Of a stretch of 64,000 bases of DNA, positions 24,060 through 35,780 are shown piece after piece. Below the pieces are notes generated by a model. That model was given only the letters and a program-made list of their open reading frames with translations. It was not told the DNA's origin and made no database searches. Made by a program: the position numbers and the translations under genes. The stretch spans positions 34,743,152 through 34,807,151 of the forward strand of contig NW_024609880.1 of the NCBI RefSeq assembly GCF_016920785.2. The letters are read 5' to 3'. The DNA is from Ixodes scapularis (taxonomy: Eukaryota; Arthropoda; Arachnida; Ixodida; Ixodidae). How positions within the stretch are numbered: position 1 is the stretch's first letter; each line of letters begins with the position of its first letter.

Positions 24060-24440
24060 TAATAATGCGAAAGCATTGACTGTCCCATTGAGCGAACAGG
24101 CGTTATCAGCTTTTGATGTCGCGCCAAAAGGCACCTAAAATCCCCTGCCCCATGAAACAAAGCCTGTAGTCAGTAGCAGCGAATTGATGGATGAATTCCG
24201 ACTGGATGGAGCGCGTCATAGTTTCAAGGAACGCCACCCCGCAGAGAAGCCCTCTCCATGGCGCAGCGGCCCGGCCGCCGGTTAAGAGGGAGAGGGTGGC
24301 CGGGCTCTGCAGAGCGGCCGGCCGCAGAGCCCGCCCGGCCGGGCTCAGCGCGGCGCGCAGCTTGCAGGAATACGCTACGTATACGAATGCTTTCGCATTC
24401 CTACACGTAATGCAGTCTTAAGTGTCCTCCTGTAATTTTT
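24060..24440. mobile_element. Possible MITE bounded by GCGAAAGCATT
   Basis: ATGCGAAAGCAT at about 24064 and AATGCTTTCGCATT at about 24386 form inverted ends of an interval with a very GC-rich centre (24240-24360) full of GGCCGGCC-type palindromes. The right flank ends with GTCCTCCTGTAATTTTTTAT, nearly matching the end of the 11650-12140 element. Family identity is uncertain. Confidence 0.35.
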
Positions 24441-25079
24441 TATAAGGACGAGTTGTTTCACGCCTAAGGAGGTACTGAGAGGAAGATCTTAACTTACGTA
24501 GTTTGCAGTAAACGACTCTCAGAAGCTCACACCTTCAGAAGCGCTCTGCTGGTGCGTAATTTTATAGAGACACTGGCGTTAGTCTAGCGTCCCACGTCAA
24601 CTATGCTGCTTGATTTATTCGTTTGAGCGTTTTGATGCGAAATAAGTGTTTGTTTCCACACAAAAGTGACCCCGCTAGTTTGCGAATCGTGCAAAAATCG
24701 CTACTGCGACCATGCTTTCTGTATTGAGATGTAACCTAGACAGGTAAGAATGGAAGGGCCACACGTCTAGAATCAATTGGGTGTTCACGTTCCATCAGGT
24801 TTTTCTTGGTATGTTTCCGTCATTTAGCTTCGGTGGGTCGTTAGCATTCAAGTTTTCAGCAGTGCACCTGTCTTGCTAGAGCGAATATTTTTAGGTTGCG
24901 TTTTAGTTGTGCGTCAAGACGCTCACACACGCCTTGCTCGTGGACGCTATGCAAGAAAACAAGAACAAAAAACTGACATACTTGTAAACCGCAAGGCGGG
25001 GAAGATGAAAGAAAAAACGGAAAAATACCATACATGCTCAAGCGAACTGAACATTTATTGATTAGAATCTACCATTAAA

Positions 25080-27250
25080 CAGACCTTCGAACACAGAAGA
25101 AAAGGAAAAGAGAGACCCAAAATGCATAAACTGGATGCAGACCGACCTGTAGCAGAAAGACTAAACCACTCGAAAAGCTCAAAACATGGGCGGGAAGTAC
25201 GCCCTTGAAAACCGAACAAAACCACCTCCAGCAAAGGTCAACCATTCAGGGCAAACTCAAAAACCACTGAAAACTTAAATCCCAAAACTTCTTCTTACAG
25301 CAATATGTCGTCAAACCAGCTAAAGAGAGCATTCCACGTCATAAAAGCGAAAACTCCTTCATGTGATTAGTCATAACTAGAAATGGTTGGCTCACACAGT
25401 TACCATATACAAACTCCTTAATTAGTCTCCTAAACAAATTGTTCTCTTCACAAAGATCTGAAGTTTGATACCAAAGAGGCGAATATTATTACACGGGGTC
25501 ATATGTTTTTCCAGTTTCAAATTTTGCGACTTAGTTTCTACATTTCTTTTGTGTTCCATGAAGCGGTCATTGACAAAACGCCCCGTCTGCCCAACAAAAC
25601 ACAACACGTAGTCCAAGAGATCCTAGTACACCACCTTTGTGACACAACTCACCTAAGGGACACTTTGTCACTCGCTGCAACACCTTTCAGGTCCGAAACT
25701 GAAAGGTGTGAGTTTGCTTAATCAAAGTCCGACCGAAAAACCAACGTTGACATTGAATTATGTACATAGACGTGCTTTAAAGAAATGCGAGAGATCATGA
25801 ACGTAAGAAACCCTCTCAATATTTATTTCGTTATTTTAAACCTGCTCACTGCTTTCAAAAGCGCCTATGAGATGCCCTCGCACACTTGAATCAATAAACG
25901 CCAAACTATACCCAGTGCATTTCCTTCCGACACAATGAGAACGAGACAATTTCAGTGCACCGCAAATTAGTGACCTTACTATTCCCACTTTTACGAAATT
26001 GGAACGAGCACTCCACCTGTACAGAACTTCCCTAGCAGCTTCCTCCCCGTACGACCAGTAAAGCACTCAAGAATTCAGTAGCTGCAAGTCTAAGTACTCT
26101 ATGCTTCCATTCTTCACTGACTCTAAAGTGAATTTTAACTTTGGTGCAGCATTCGAAATAAAGTGATGAGCCTCATCCGCGGCATGTTGATTCAGAGCGG
26201 AAATCAAAATATAATCAAGAAAGCTCGAAACCAACAAGTTACCAACCGCCCCCCCCCCCCCCCCCCCAAAAAAAAAAAAAGCAAATCTCTTAATGTTTTT
26301 GTGAAGGGCACACAAATAAAACTTTAAAAATAATGCAATCACCGCCGAACCACTGCAAACCCCTTTCCGTTGATAAAACACTTACCAAGGAAATAAACTA
26401 CAATAACCCGTCAACCGAGATTTCCGGTTAAGCTTGAAATTAAACAAAATTACTCTCCAAAGACTCTCACACCCTTCCCAATAATGTTTCGTTTAACAGA
26501 GAGTAATACTAATCCTCCGTGACCAAATACATCAAAGTGAAACCACTCCAATATAGAGGAGAGATAGACTCTTTCAGTTCCTCGGAGTTTATAAGTGCAA
26601 TACTCCCCCTCAAGACTGACATGTCCCAAACAACCCTCAATAAAAACCGCAAATACTTTTTGCCAAGGCCCATTTTCATTAGTTACCACATGGAATTAGT
26701 TAACACACGGGTCTAGTTACCAGAAACTTTAATTAAAAAAACCTTGACACGCCTCTGATTTTATTCCACGCAGTCAACGCCACGTTCTGCTTGTTTTGAA
26801 CAAAAAAAAAAAGAAACTCGAAAAGAGCAACCAAAGTTCTCTTATTAAATGTGCCATCTGTGAGAACTGCAAACCTGCCACTCTTGTCAGTTTGAAGCAG
26901 GATTGAGCACTTAGCTGTCAATTCCTTCTTTTAAGTTGACACTTTAGAAAAGTTTCCCCGCTCAACCGGAGTGGACGAACCTACAAAACCAGACAGCGTA
27001 CTTAAGAAATCCTTTATAAAGGTCGTTATATGCTTTGGGATCTGTTTTTTTGTTGCCAATAGTATGCACAAAGGAGCACAAATCAAAACGAGAGCGTTTA
27101 ACATCGATGGAAAACTTTGGACCCTTATTAGAAATCGCTTCAGATTTCGAAGAAACAAAAAGTACTTCAGGATATAAAAGAAAACAAAAATCCACGGAAG
27201 CTGAGAAGCCGTGCCCGCGACAGACTGCCAATATCCGCAGAGATTAGCCG
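25080..27250 (-). mobile_element. Decayed Penelope-like element with GIY-YIG end
   Basis: The minus-strand order is: N-terminal NKGPKFSIDVKRS (27110 region), LLQTDKSGRFAVLT (26895 region), an RT core in several frames (26700-26070), KLKFTLESVKNGSIEYLDLQ (26140-26080, the conserved 'L.FT.E.....I.FLDL' block after the active site), and VGQTGRFVNDRFMEHKRNV (25600-25540), a GIY-YIG endonuclease signature. The YVDD position is degraded to a LDYIL-like stretch. A C19-A13 run at 26249-26280 and several frameshifts interrupt it. This gene order is diagnostic of Penelope-like retroelements. Confidence 0.82.
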
Positions 27251-27576
27251 CAGAGTGAAGAGTTTGGTACGCGGGCGTGGCCAGCTTGACAGCTGGTTAG
27301 TTACGTCACTGTCGCATCACGCAAAAGCCATGGCCACGCCCGTGTTCTCCATCTTCGAGCCCAACATGCGTCGTGGCGCAATATCTGTGTGCTTGGCTCC
27401 GGGTTTTCTTCAACTTACGACCGTTCTATTTTTTGTTAAAGTCAGCCGTTAGTAGCAGGGCGTTTTCAGATGAAGCAAACATCCATGTCCAATGACCATT
27501 TTCAATTTTGATGAAAAAAATATTTTGCTGGCTTCATGCCCAAAGGAATAACACCAATTCTTGTGTTGGAGAAAAA

Positions 27577-29040
27577 AATTTCTCTGCGAAAAAAAATTGT
27601 AAGTACCCTCTCAGTCACGTGCGCGTTTTGCGTATCGCGCGATGTTGACATTTCGGGCGGCTCCCCAAAAAAGAAACTGTTCTGGCTACGGGTCTAGAAG
27701 TATTTACTGAAAAATTAGGCAAATGACAGATTGACGAAAAGTATTAATGCCAGAGTATTAGCGTGGTTATTCTGAGAAAACAAATGGCAAAATACGGTAC
27801 ATTGCTCAATAACTATTTAGATGGAAGATTATTTTCTCCATACTTAAAAAAGCTAAGGTCTTCATACTTTGGCAGTGTGCTGCCCTGTATATAGTTCACC
27901 TTTGCATGAAATATTGTTGTCCTGTTTGGCGGGAGAACTTTACAAGAATCGCTCGCACAGGGGCATTTAATTAAATATGCACTAGTTTGAAAATCATTTA
28001 AAAAAAGCCACCTTTAATACTCTTGAAACTCCCCCAAAATTAACGTTTATGATATGTACTAACAGAGTCTGCAAAAACATAATGTAATATTTTTGTGGCT
28101 TTGAAGTTATAAAGCGAGAAATATGAACAAATTAACGCTAACGCGGTTGCCATAAATAGGGCGCGCACATACCCGTTCTTTACAATTTCATTAGTATTAA
28201 AAAGTGTAGAAATGCTACGCGGTGGTCAGGAAAAGACAAATTGACAGCACAGAGGTGGACAAGAGTTTTGAAGAAAAAAATCGTTACAGGGTGGCGCCTC
28301 TCGTTCACTCCGGCCCATGAGCATTCTAATTCGGTTGTACGAAGATGTATTAGGAGTTTTTTCTTAAAAACTACCGTCCAACCCTGTGCTGTCAGTTTGT
28401 CTTTTTCTGACCACTCCGTGTCTTTTTACGGTTTTTAATAATAATGAAATTGTGAAGATTGAGTATGGGCACGCCCCATTTATGGGAAACGCGCTAGCGT
28501 CTATTTGGCCATATTTCTCGCTTTATAACCTCAAACCACACAAATATTGCATTATGTTGTTTTTGTTTTGCATAATCTGTTATTACATATTATAGGCGTT
28601 AATTTCAGAGAATTTAAAGAATATTAAAGATGGCCTTTTTGAAATGATTTTCAAATTAATGCGTACTTAGTTAAATGCGCCCGTGTGAGCAATTCTTGCA
28701 AATATTTCCCGCTAACCAGGACAACGATATATCATGCACAGATGAACTATATACAGGGCAGCACACTGGCAAAGTTTGAAGACCTTAGCTTTGATATATA
28801 CAGAGAAACAAAATCTTTAATCCAGAACGTTATTTCGCAATGTGCCGTATATGCGATTTTGTTTCTCAAACGAACAACCCTAATTGTCGGTTATTAATAA
28901 TTTTTGTCAATTCTTTTTACGCCTAATGTGCCAGTAAATATTTCTAGGCCCGTAGCCAGAAGTTTTTTCGGGGAAGCCGCCCGAAATGCCAACATCGCGC
29001 AATATTCAAAACGCGCACGTGACAGATAATTTTCGCAAGA
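27577..29040. repeat. Large palindrome, about 1.46 kb
   Basis: The arms 27577-28252 and 28385-29040 are inverted copies, with a spacer of about 130 bp. Paired landmarks from outside in: TCACGTGCGCGTTTTG, GCGATGTTG.CATTTCGGGCGGC, TCTGGCTACGGG, AGCTAAGGTCTTCA, GTGTGCTGCCCTGTATATAG, TTATAAAGCGAGAAATATG, CATAAAT.GGGCG, and GTGGTCAG.AAAAGACAAA. Arms differ by scattered substitutions and small indels. The word CCCGTAGCCAG near each end is common in invertebrate DNA elements (established only in general terms). I found no transposase and no clear target duplication. Confidence 0.85.
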
Positions 29041-29044
29041 AGAC

Positions 29045-30440
29045 GAATCTTTTTTTTTAAACAATGATTGCTTTAATTTTTCAGGACATGGAGTCAGCAA
29101 TATATACAGGTATATATTTTTTTACAAAAATTAAAAACGGACACAGGACATGGTTGTTTGATCTTATCCGAAAACGCCCAGCATTTATGTTTTCTTGAGT
29201 TTATTCAGTAACTGTAATGCCTTAGTCCACAGATACCTTGTCAATTCTCCATCGGTGCCCGCGGTGATATCATGCAGCACGTTCATGCATATAGCGCACC
29301 CTCCGTGCGTGGCAGAAATTCAGATAATTTTTAGATTTAGTTCATTTATCTTGATTTTTAAGCGGGGCACGAGTACAATAACTTCTACTCCGTAGCTGAC
29401 AAAATTTCGGTTAAAGTTTTGAGTCGGCGAGAGTAGACAGGTGGTCAATCTTTACGGTACTGTTTTCTAGGGGAGGTTTACCTTACAGGATGCAATCGCC
29501 CCACAAGATATTTTGGAGTCCTCCCGTGTTTTCTAATGGGGAATACGCGTAGTGCTTTCTGCGCGCTCTTGAGCGCACTTTCTAGAGCGCGCGAAATCAG
29601 GTCGTGGAAAAGAAGTGGAGTGACCTGATCGGCTGTTCATTTCCGAGGGCGCCCCTCCCTCTCACGGTCCTTACAAGCGTTTCGTCTCTAGCCGTCACAA
29701 TGCACAGCGGCGCGGGCGTCACGTGGTGCGTGAACGCGGGTCACGTGGTTTCGTTGACGATGGCGGCGGCAGGCGGGTGCGGCGTGACGCCGGTGGAAAT
29801 CTGTTTCTACGAGGTGCTCGTGTACCCGACGGTGCGATCATTATAACAGACAGGAAGACATTCGCTCTTGAGAGTGACGGGAAAACTCGGAATAGGAAGT
29901 ATTCGCAGTGCTTTTACGAGATCGTTCATCTCACGGTGGTGAACCCGCTAAGCTTAACCGACTAAGAAATAGCTGGTGGAGCGCGCTGTTGTTTTACCAG
30001 GTTTTGAAGGCGCTTCAAGGATCTTTCAGGTGTGGTAAAAGCGCTTTCAAATTTTTGTGTTGTAAAATAAAGAGAGAGCAGACGATAATTAACTCTGCCT
30101 TGTGTCATATGGCGATAGCTGCTATGTCCTGTGGGTGACGCTTGAACAATATTCCACTGTTAGAAAAATGTGATTTACTAGTCATTTGATATTTAACCGT
30201 TCTGACGTACGCATGACCGCTATCACGTTGCGTTCACTGCCAAAAACGCGATGAGTTGATAACTATAACTACACATCGGCGCTTGTTCCGCTTTGCGAAG
30301 ATTGATGTGTATGCTACTGATAGTTTTTAGGCTTGCCACTGCGTAGAACAGTGACTTACCTCGGCCAATCACCCATCGTACGTTGTATATACTTTTTATT
30401 CATCACCGATGTTGAGAAGGTATATTTCCGTCATGGTCCG
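29045..30440. other. Unassigned; CpG-rich patch with open frame
   Basis: 29560-29850 is CpG-rich and contains an open frame at 29604-29846 whose ATG at 29700 starts MHSGAGVTWCVNAGHVVS. An AATAAA lies at 30067. This could be a small CpG-island exon, but there is no recognised domain, no strong splice signal and no second exon, so I do not call a gene. Confidence 0.3.
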
Positions 30441-30446
30441 AGAATC

Positions 30447-31212
30447 TCAGAGCGCTCCGAGTTCAGCAGTAACGCGTTACAAGAACATCGTTACCGGTGA
30501 CGCGTTACTTTCTTTCAAGTTGTAGTAACACACTCGTTACTTTTTCAAAACAAGTGCGGGTAACGTACTCACGTTACTTATTTCGTGTAACTGGTAACGT
30601 AGTTATATTAATCGTTACATCTTGCCAAAACCCCAAAAAAGAACACCTAATTTCTTTTTTGTGCCTCTGCATTTTGTTTTACCTTACGTCTAGACACAGC
30701 CGACGCAACGAGCTGATGCGATCCATCAGACAGCGTGTAAAGGGCACCGTCATGGTGTTTGCTGTGTTTATTTACGTGTTCTAGCATCGCTGAACCAATC
30801 ATAAACATAAAAGAAGCTGTGACCTGAGCTTTTTACGTTGCTTGATTTGTCCTGTTAGCGTTTATTGTCGGCTACGTCTAGACTTAAGCTGAAACCAAGT
30901 ATATGCGCCAAGTCGATAATTCTTAAACTCATTCCACATATGCTCCCAAACTTTGCCCGCCTTTTCTGAACGCAAAAAGTTCTACTTTAGAAAAACCCCA
31001 ACGCTCGCGCCCATTCCTCCAGTGTCAAAAAACGCTGTCGCAAAGAGAAGAAAACGCTGTTACCATAAAATTACAAAAAAAAAGTGGCGCAAAAGTAATT
31101 CTTTTTATCCTTTTTATTTTTAGGAAACGTAAGTCGATAACGCGTTCTTTTATTTTGCAAGTAACTTGCAACGTGTTCTCTTACTTTTTTTTGGTAGCGC
31201 CGACAACACTGA
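30447..31212. mobile_element. hAT-like non-autonomous remnant rich in GTAACGCGTTAC
   Basis: The left 130 bp has repeated GTAACGCGTTAC-type words in both orientations, and the right end (31125-31212) has AACGCGTT and AAGTAACTTGC words, then GGTAGCGCCGACAACACTG. The last word is the complement of a CAGTGTTG-type terminus, which together with subterminal GTAAC words is typical of hAT elements. The left terminus is weaker (CAGAGCGCTCCGAG) and the flanks do not match, so the boundaries are approximate. Confidence 0.45.
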
Positions 31213-31221
31213 TCACAACTT

Positions 31222-31350
31222 ACAATGAGTCAAGGCGTCCAACAGGCCACGTGACATCCGAGCCAGAACGCCAAAACGGGTCAGAACATCCAAGTAGGTC
31301 CGAACATACACTGAGCCAAATCATCCAACGAGTCAAAATATCCATTTGAG
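31222..31350 (+). repeat. Minisatellite, about 20 bp unit (GAGTCAGAACATCCAAC type)
   Basis: About six degenerate units repeat the pattern gagtcaRaacatccaac (for example GGGTCAGAACATCCAAG and GAGTCAAAATATCCAT). The same motif returns at 34370-34510 on the other side of the LINE. Confidence 0.65.
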
Positions 31351-32344
31351 AGTCGACGTTGTAGACCTTGTATAGTCTGTAACTTAGTCAGACATATCAA
31401 TTGGGGTTGCTTTCCTTTGGTGGTGCGGCTCATGGTTTGAGACGAGGCGAGATAAAGGAAGTATGTAGGAACAGAATCTCATGATTAATGGAAACTGGCC
31501 CACCTCTTATTTCTACTATGACACGGACGAGAAATAAGAGTTATACAGGGTGTTAGTTTCTTATTTGAATATATATACTTGAAGCGTTGTGAGTTACAGC
31601 CGTGCAGCCTTTACTGTGTACTTATGAAGCTTGGCGGACATTGGATACGGGGAAAAAGGCAATGGTTTTATAGATGTTTATCGATCAGTCTTTTTTTTCT
31701 CTATTTTAATATTGCTAGCAAAAAGAGAGCTGCTATAGACCGTCTGATAATGACGCTTAGATGAGCGGCGTAGTCTTTTCAATCATGTCGTCACTATCTC
31801 GGCAGTGTGTCCTTGGTGAATTCGCCGCCAGCCCACCGAGATATGGTAATGACAAGATTAGAACGTTTACGTGACTCTTCAAAACGCCATTGTGGGCGCA
31901 ACTCGGGAAAATCAGATTCAGAAAGTGATTTCTAATTTTTAACTTGCTTCTTCGTACCTTGATTTGTTGTGTTTGAATTAAGCACCCTTACTGATATATT
32001 TCCCTATTAATGTGTTACAAACCATTTTTTCATAGCTACGTAATAAGTAGTTTTTCATAACTAGTTTTCCTAACATAGTTCTCATAACATAGTTTTCATA
32101 ACTAGTTTTTGATAGCTAGCAACAAAGCATTTTGGAATGCTTTGTCGTTGCAGAATGTTTCTGTAAATAAATCAAATACATTCCACTACGCTGAGCTTTT
32201 GAGCACAGCAAAGCAAACATAGCGTATTCTCGCAAAGGTATACTGCTTCAAGAGGGTTGAAACTTAAAGCTGTCCTGTTCTCTTATTTATTTTTTTTTCT
32301 TTTTTTTTTTTGGGGGGGGGGGGGGAGATTTTTTTAGTATTGCA

Positions 32345-34025
32345 GCGAGTCTTAGATTCGCCAAGTTTATGTTGCTCCAATTAATGAATCTGAAGTCTTG
32401 GAGGCAATTAAAAAATTGAAACCAAACTTATCTACGGGAATAGATGGAATTCCCAGCTTTATAGTAAAAGGTTGTGCTCCACTCCTTTGTCCAGTTTTGG
32501 TTCATATCTTTAACTTATCACTTGCATCTGAAACATTTCCTACCGCTTGGAAGCGCTCTGTTGTTGTTCCATTACATAAATCGGGTGATCGATCCACGGT
32601 TAACAACTATAGGCCAGTCTCCCTCCTTTGTAGTTTTTCTAAAGTTTATGAAATTGTTTTGCACACCCGCTTTTACACATATTTTTGTCGGAAGATTATT
32701 CCTGAGCAACACGGTTTCATGAAAGGCCGTTCCACAGAAACAAACCTGTGTTCCTTCCTACATCAGATTGTACCATCTGTTCATAGCGGAGGACAAGCGG
32801 ATGTAGTTTACTTTGATATGAGCAAAGCTTTTGACAAAGTTAATCACCGATTACTGTTGAGTAAACTCTGTAGTTACGGTCTGTCCCTTAAGTACTGTCG
32901 TCTCCTCGATAGTTACTTATCTTATAGGCTGAACTTTGCGCGAGTATCCGGCCGATTATCTGCTCCTTTTTTATCTACTTCTGGGGTTCCTCAAGGCAGT
33001 AACCTCGGTCCTCTGCTGTTTTTGGTTTTTGTAAACGATCTAACTTCCTGTATTAAACACACGCGGTTTTTGTTATTTGCTGATGATATTAAGTTGTTTA
33101 CAGCGGTTAAAACGGTTGACGATTGTGAATGTCTTCAGCGCGATATAGATTCTATTTCGGCGTGGTGTTTTTCAAATGACCTACTCTTAAATGAGTCAAA
33201 GACGAAAGTTATGTCCTTTTCTAGGAAGCGGGAAATTCTGAGTTTTCCCTATGTATTAGATTCCAACAATATTACTCGCGTTGAGGTCATCCGTGATCTA
33301 GGCGTTTTTATGGATCCTGCAATTAATTTCAACCATCACGTGACCACTATTACGAATGCTTCCTTTCGAGTGCTGGGAGCCATTACACGAGTGATGCGCG
33401 ATTTTTCTAAACCACTTTGTATTTTACGTTTGTTTTCTTCACTGGTGCGTAGTCGTGTTGAATATGCCTCAGCTGTCTGGAACTGTATTGGAGTGACAAA
33501 TTCAGGTTTAATTGAGAGTGTTCAACGTAGGTTTGTTCGTGTTTTGTTTGATCGTTATTTTCAACCGAATTATTTCTATAGTTATGAGAGGATTTGTGAA
33601 CTCGTGAAGTTAGACTCGTTGCACAACAGGAGAACAATTCGTGAACTGACATACTTGTATAAGATTGTAAATGGTATAATTGACTCCCCAGAGCTACTCA
33701 GCCACATCTATTTGAACGTTCCTCGTCAGTCTTGTAGACTTTATACTTTGTTTTATCCTATCGATTTTTATCATGCTGCACCCATAACACGCCTACAACT
33801 GACTTATAACCATTTAGAACGGATTTGTGCGAATGCTAGCCTTGATATATTTGATGAAAAGCGTAAATTTCGACAGTGTGTTGAGGGTATTGTTCTTTTC
33901 TAACGTTTCGCTTTTATCCTGTTTAGCGTTGTATTTCTGAAGGAATAAGTCCACCACTAAGGAGGCGTCAAGCTGTTGGCGGGTCACTGAAAATAAGAAT
34001 AAACAATAAACGATAAACTATTCTA
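32345..34025 (+). mobile_element. 5'-truncated jockey/CR1-like LINE
   Basis: The element starts abruptly inside ORF2 just after a T-rich and G14 run (32312-32325), lacks the endonuclease, and ends with a short 3' UTR and an AATAAACAATAAACGATAAAC tail near 34000-34020. 5' truncation with a simple-sequence tail is typical of target-primed LINE insertions. The long open RT frame suggests a younger copy than the LINE remnants at 6690, 11290 and 12830. Confidence 0.85.
32365..33903 (+). CDS. LINE reverse transcriptase ORF2, C-terminal part
   Basis: The frame is open from about 32365 to the stop at 33903 (over 500 residues). It includes the RT start LKPNLSTGIDGIPSFIVKGC, AWKRSVVVPLHKSGD, NNYRPVSLLCSFSKVYE, motif A DVVYFDMSKAFDKVNH, motif B SGVPQGSNLGPLLFLVF and the catalytic LLFADDIKLF, all apparently intact. 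Downstream are VIRDLGVFMD, LVRSRVEYASAVW and SVQRRFVRVLFDRY, typical of jockey/CR1-type ORF2. There is no genuine start codon because the 5' half is missing, so the protein is unlikely to be made from its own promoter. Confidence 0.9.
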   Translation, partial: VYVAPINESEVLEAIKKLKPNLSTGIDGIPSFIVKGCAPLLCPVLVHIFNLSLASETFPTAWKRSVVVPLHKSGDRSTVNNYRPVSLLCSFSKVYEIVLHTRFYTYFCRKIIPEQHGFMKGRSTETNLCSFLHQIVPSVHSGGQADVVYFDMSKAFDKVNHRLLLSKLCSYGLSLKYCRLLDSYLSYRLNFARVSGRLSAPFLSTSGVPQGSNLGPLLFLVFVNDLTSCIKHTRFLLFADDIKLFTAVKTVDDCECLQRDIDSISAWCFSNDLLLNESKTKVMSFSRKREILSFPYVLDSNNITRVEVIRDLGVFMDPAINFNHHVTTITNASFRVLGAITRVMRDFSKPLCILRLFSSLVRSRVEYASAVWNCIGVTNSGLIESVQRRFVRVLFDRYFQPNYFYSYERICELVKLDSLHNRRTIRELTYLYKIVNGIIDSPELLSHIYLNVPRQSCRLYTLFYPIDFYHAAPITRLQLTYNHLERICANASLDIFDEKRKFRQCVEGIVLF

Positions 34026-34369
34026 TTATTGCTTACATTCGGCAGTAAATGTATGAGTCCTTGAAGTTTGAATAGCATTTCTGGACAGTTTTAGAAGGTC
34101 AGGGTTTAGAGCATGTCGTTTTTCAACCAACTCGCCTGAGTGCTCTTTACTCTTGCAGAGATTGTTTCTAAAAGTTTTGGAAGAGGTCGCCTTCACGTTT
34201 GGCCCTCGTTGTCACTTTCAAGCCTGAGTGCGCCCTTATTTGGCCACCTGCCTTAGCAATTGCTTCAGGGGCATTGGCGTGTGGAGGGTACTCGGGCACA
34301 AATTGGGAAAATAACAACAACTTAAAGTTAAAGCAGACACCATGAAAAAGAACGTCCCCCCAAGTTAGA

Positions 34370-34510
34370 ACACCCAACACGTCAAACAATGCACCAGTCA
34401 GAGCATCCATCTGAGTCAGAAAGTTCAACACTTAAAAAGGTCCAACGAGTCAGAACATCCACGAATGGATGTTTTGACCTGATGGATGATTTGACGCGTT
34501 AGATGTTAGG
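34370..34510. repeat. Minisatellite, second block, with inverted junction
   Basis: Units of the GAGTCAGAACATCC family recur here. At about 34465 the orientation flips: CAGAACATCCACGAATGGATGTTTTGAC forms a hairpin (given in halves CAGAACATCCACG and AATGGATGTTTTGAC). Together with 31222-31350 it brackets a 3 kb interval containing the LINE. Confidence 0.6.
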
Positions 34511-35289
34511 ACACAGATTAAAGTAGCTCTAACGGCGAGGGGGGAGCGCTTTATAGAGTCAATGTAACAGGACAATGGCGACAACCCAAATTTGCCATAA
34601 GAAAACTCTCCGCTAAAATGTAAAATGAGCTAGATGTTGGTTTTACGAAGCATTGTTTCTTCTTAATGACATTTACTTTCCCTTATACGTTACTGTCTCA
34701 AATGAAACGTCCTTTTTGAGGCGATACTCCTGATATATGGGATGATCGACCCGTGCGTGCCCATAGCGAGCCTCAACCGAGTTCTTTCTTCAATGAGACA
34801 GCGATGTTGCTATCTGAACGTCTTCGAGAAAGCCGGAAGGTTACAAAAGAAACATTGAGTGACTCATCGTTGGACAACTACCTGCGAATAGTAAGCTAAC
34901 TCAATTTGAAATAATAGATATTAACTCAATTGAATGACCTCGTATATCAATGCTGAGATCCTAACATTCATTATCGTATAGCATACTAGAATAAATGAGG
35001 CACATAATACAATTTTTTTATACGTAAAATAACAATTAGAATCGATCATCTAAACTTTAAATTCAATACTTTAGGCAGAAAAAATAAGCTACAGAGTGCG
35101 TAAATTAGGAGGTTCTTGTTTCCCACTGGAAATAGTAGCATCATGAATTTTTGCTTTAGCAGGATCAACATCATAACTTCATGGGCAATCAGCTAGTTCA
35201 CGAGATCGAAGCTACGGATCAACATTTCGAAGCGCGCACGCGTATGATCGCTACTGTAAAAACAGCTCTACTCTTAAAAAGAAAAAAAA

Positions 35290-35780
35290 ATAAAGCCGTT
35301 TACAACTCCCTGTAACGCCGAATTAGAGCCCAGCTCTTGAGGAGGAGGATGGAAGGGTACTAAGGGGACGGTATACCCCTCCTCTCTTCTACTCACCTCG
35401 TCATCCTGCCTGCTACTCCGCCAAGAGGGCCACGTGGCCCCCTGAGGTCACGCGACCCCCTGAGGTCACGTAACCCCCTGAGGTCACGTGACTCCCCTGA
35501 GGTCACGTGACCACCCCCTGAGGTCATGTGGCCCCACAGGTCATGTGACCCCGTGACGTCACAGAGGCACGTGACCTCAGGGGGATCAAGTGACCTCAGG
35601 TGGTCACATGACCTTAGGGGGGTCACGTGACTTCAGGGGGTCACGTGACCTCAGGGGGAGTCGCGTGACCTTGGGGGTCACGTGACTTCACGGTTACACC
35701 GTCGGCGACGCCGACGGCGACGGCGACGTCGGTTTAGCCGGAAACGGGTGTCTGGGAGCTGTGCTCTAAAATCCGACAAG
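35290..35780 (-). mobile_element. Composite repeat family, copy 1 (E-box array core)
   Basis: In minus orientation this copy runs GTTTCCGGCT, GACGTCGCCGTCGCCGTCGG, a minisatellite core, GTACCCTTCC, CTCCTCCTCAAGAGCTG, GCTCTAATTCGGCGTTACAG, TTGTAAACGGC and a T-rich end. The copy at 55000-55395 has the same flanking modules in plus orientation but a partly different core. That conserved ends surround variable minisatellite cores argues for a mobile family, possibly non-autonomous. No coding capacity is seen. Confidence 0.6.
35425..35690. repeat. GTCACGTGAC E-box array, internally inverted
   Basis: About twelve units of roughly 18-22 bp carry GGTCACGTGACC or close variants, separated by CCCCTGA on the left and TCAGGGG on the right. 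Seven keep an exact CACGTG. The orientation mirror is near 35550, where the centre reads GTGACGTCAC, a CRE. Each unit is itself a palindrome. GTCACGTGAC is the established optimal site class for USF/TFE-type bHLH-zip factors; any binding here is inference. Confidence 0.85.

Noticed and set aside
31222..31350. CRISPR-like spaced repeats
   Set aside because: Units are degenerate and contiguous with no unique spacers, in clearly eukaryotic DNA; the same holds for the arrays at 35425 and 55078.
35393..35626. 77-codon repetitive ORF (HDLWG/SRDLRG units)
   Set aside because: It is the translation of the GTCACGTGAC array; the frame is open only because the unit length is near a multiple of three.
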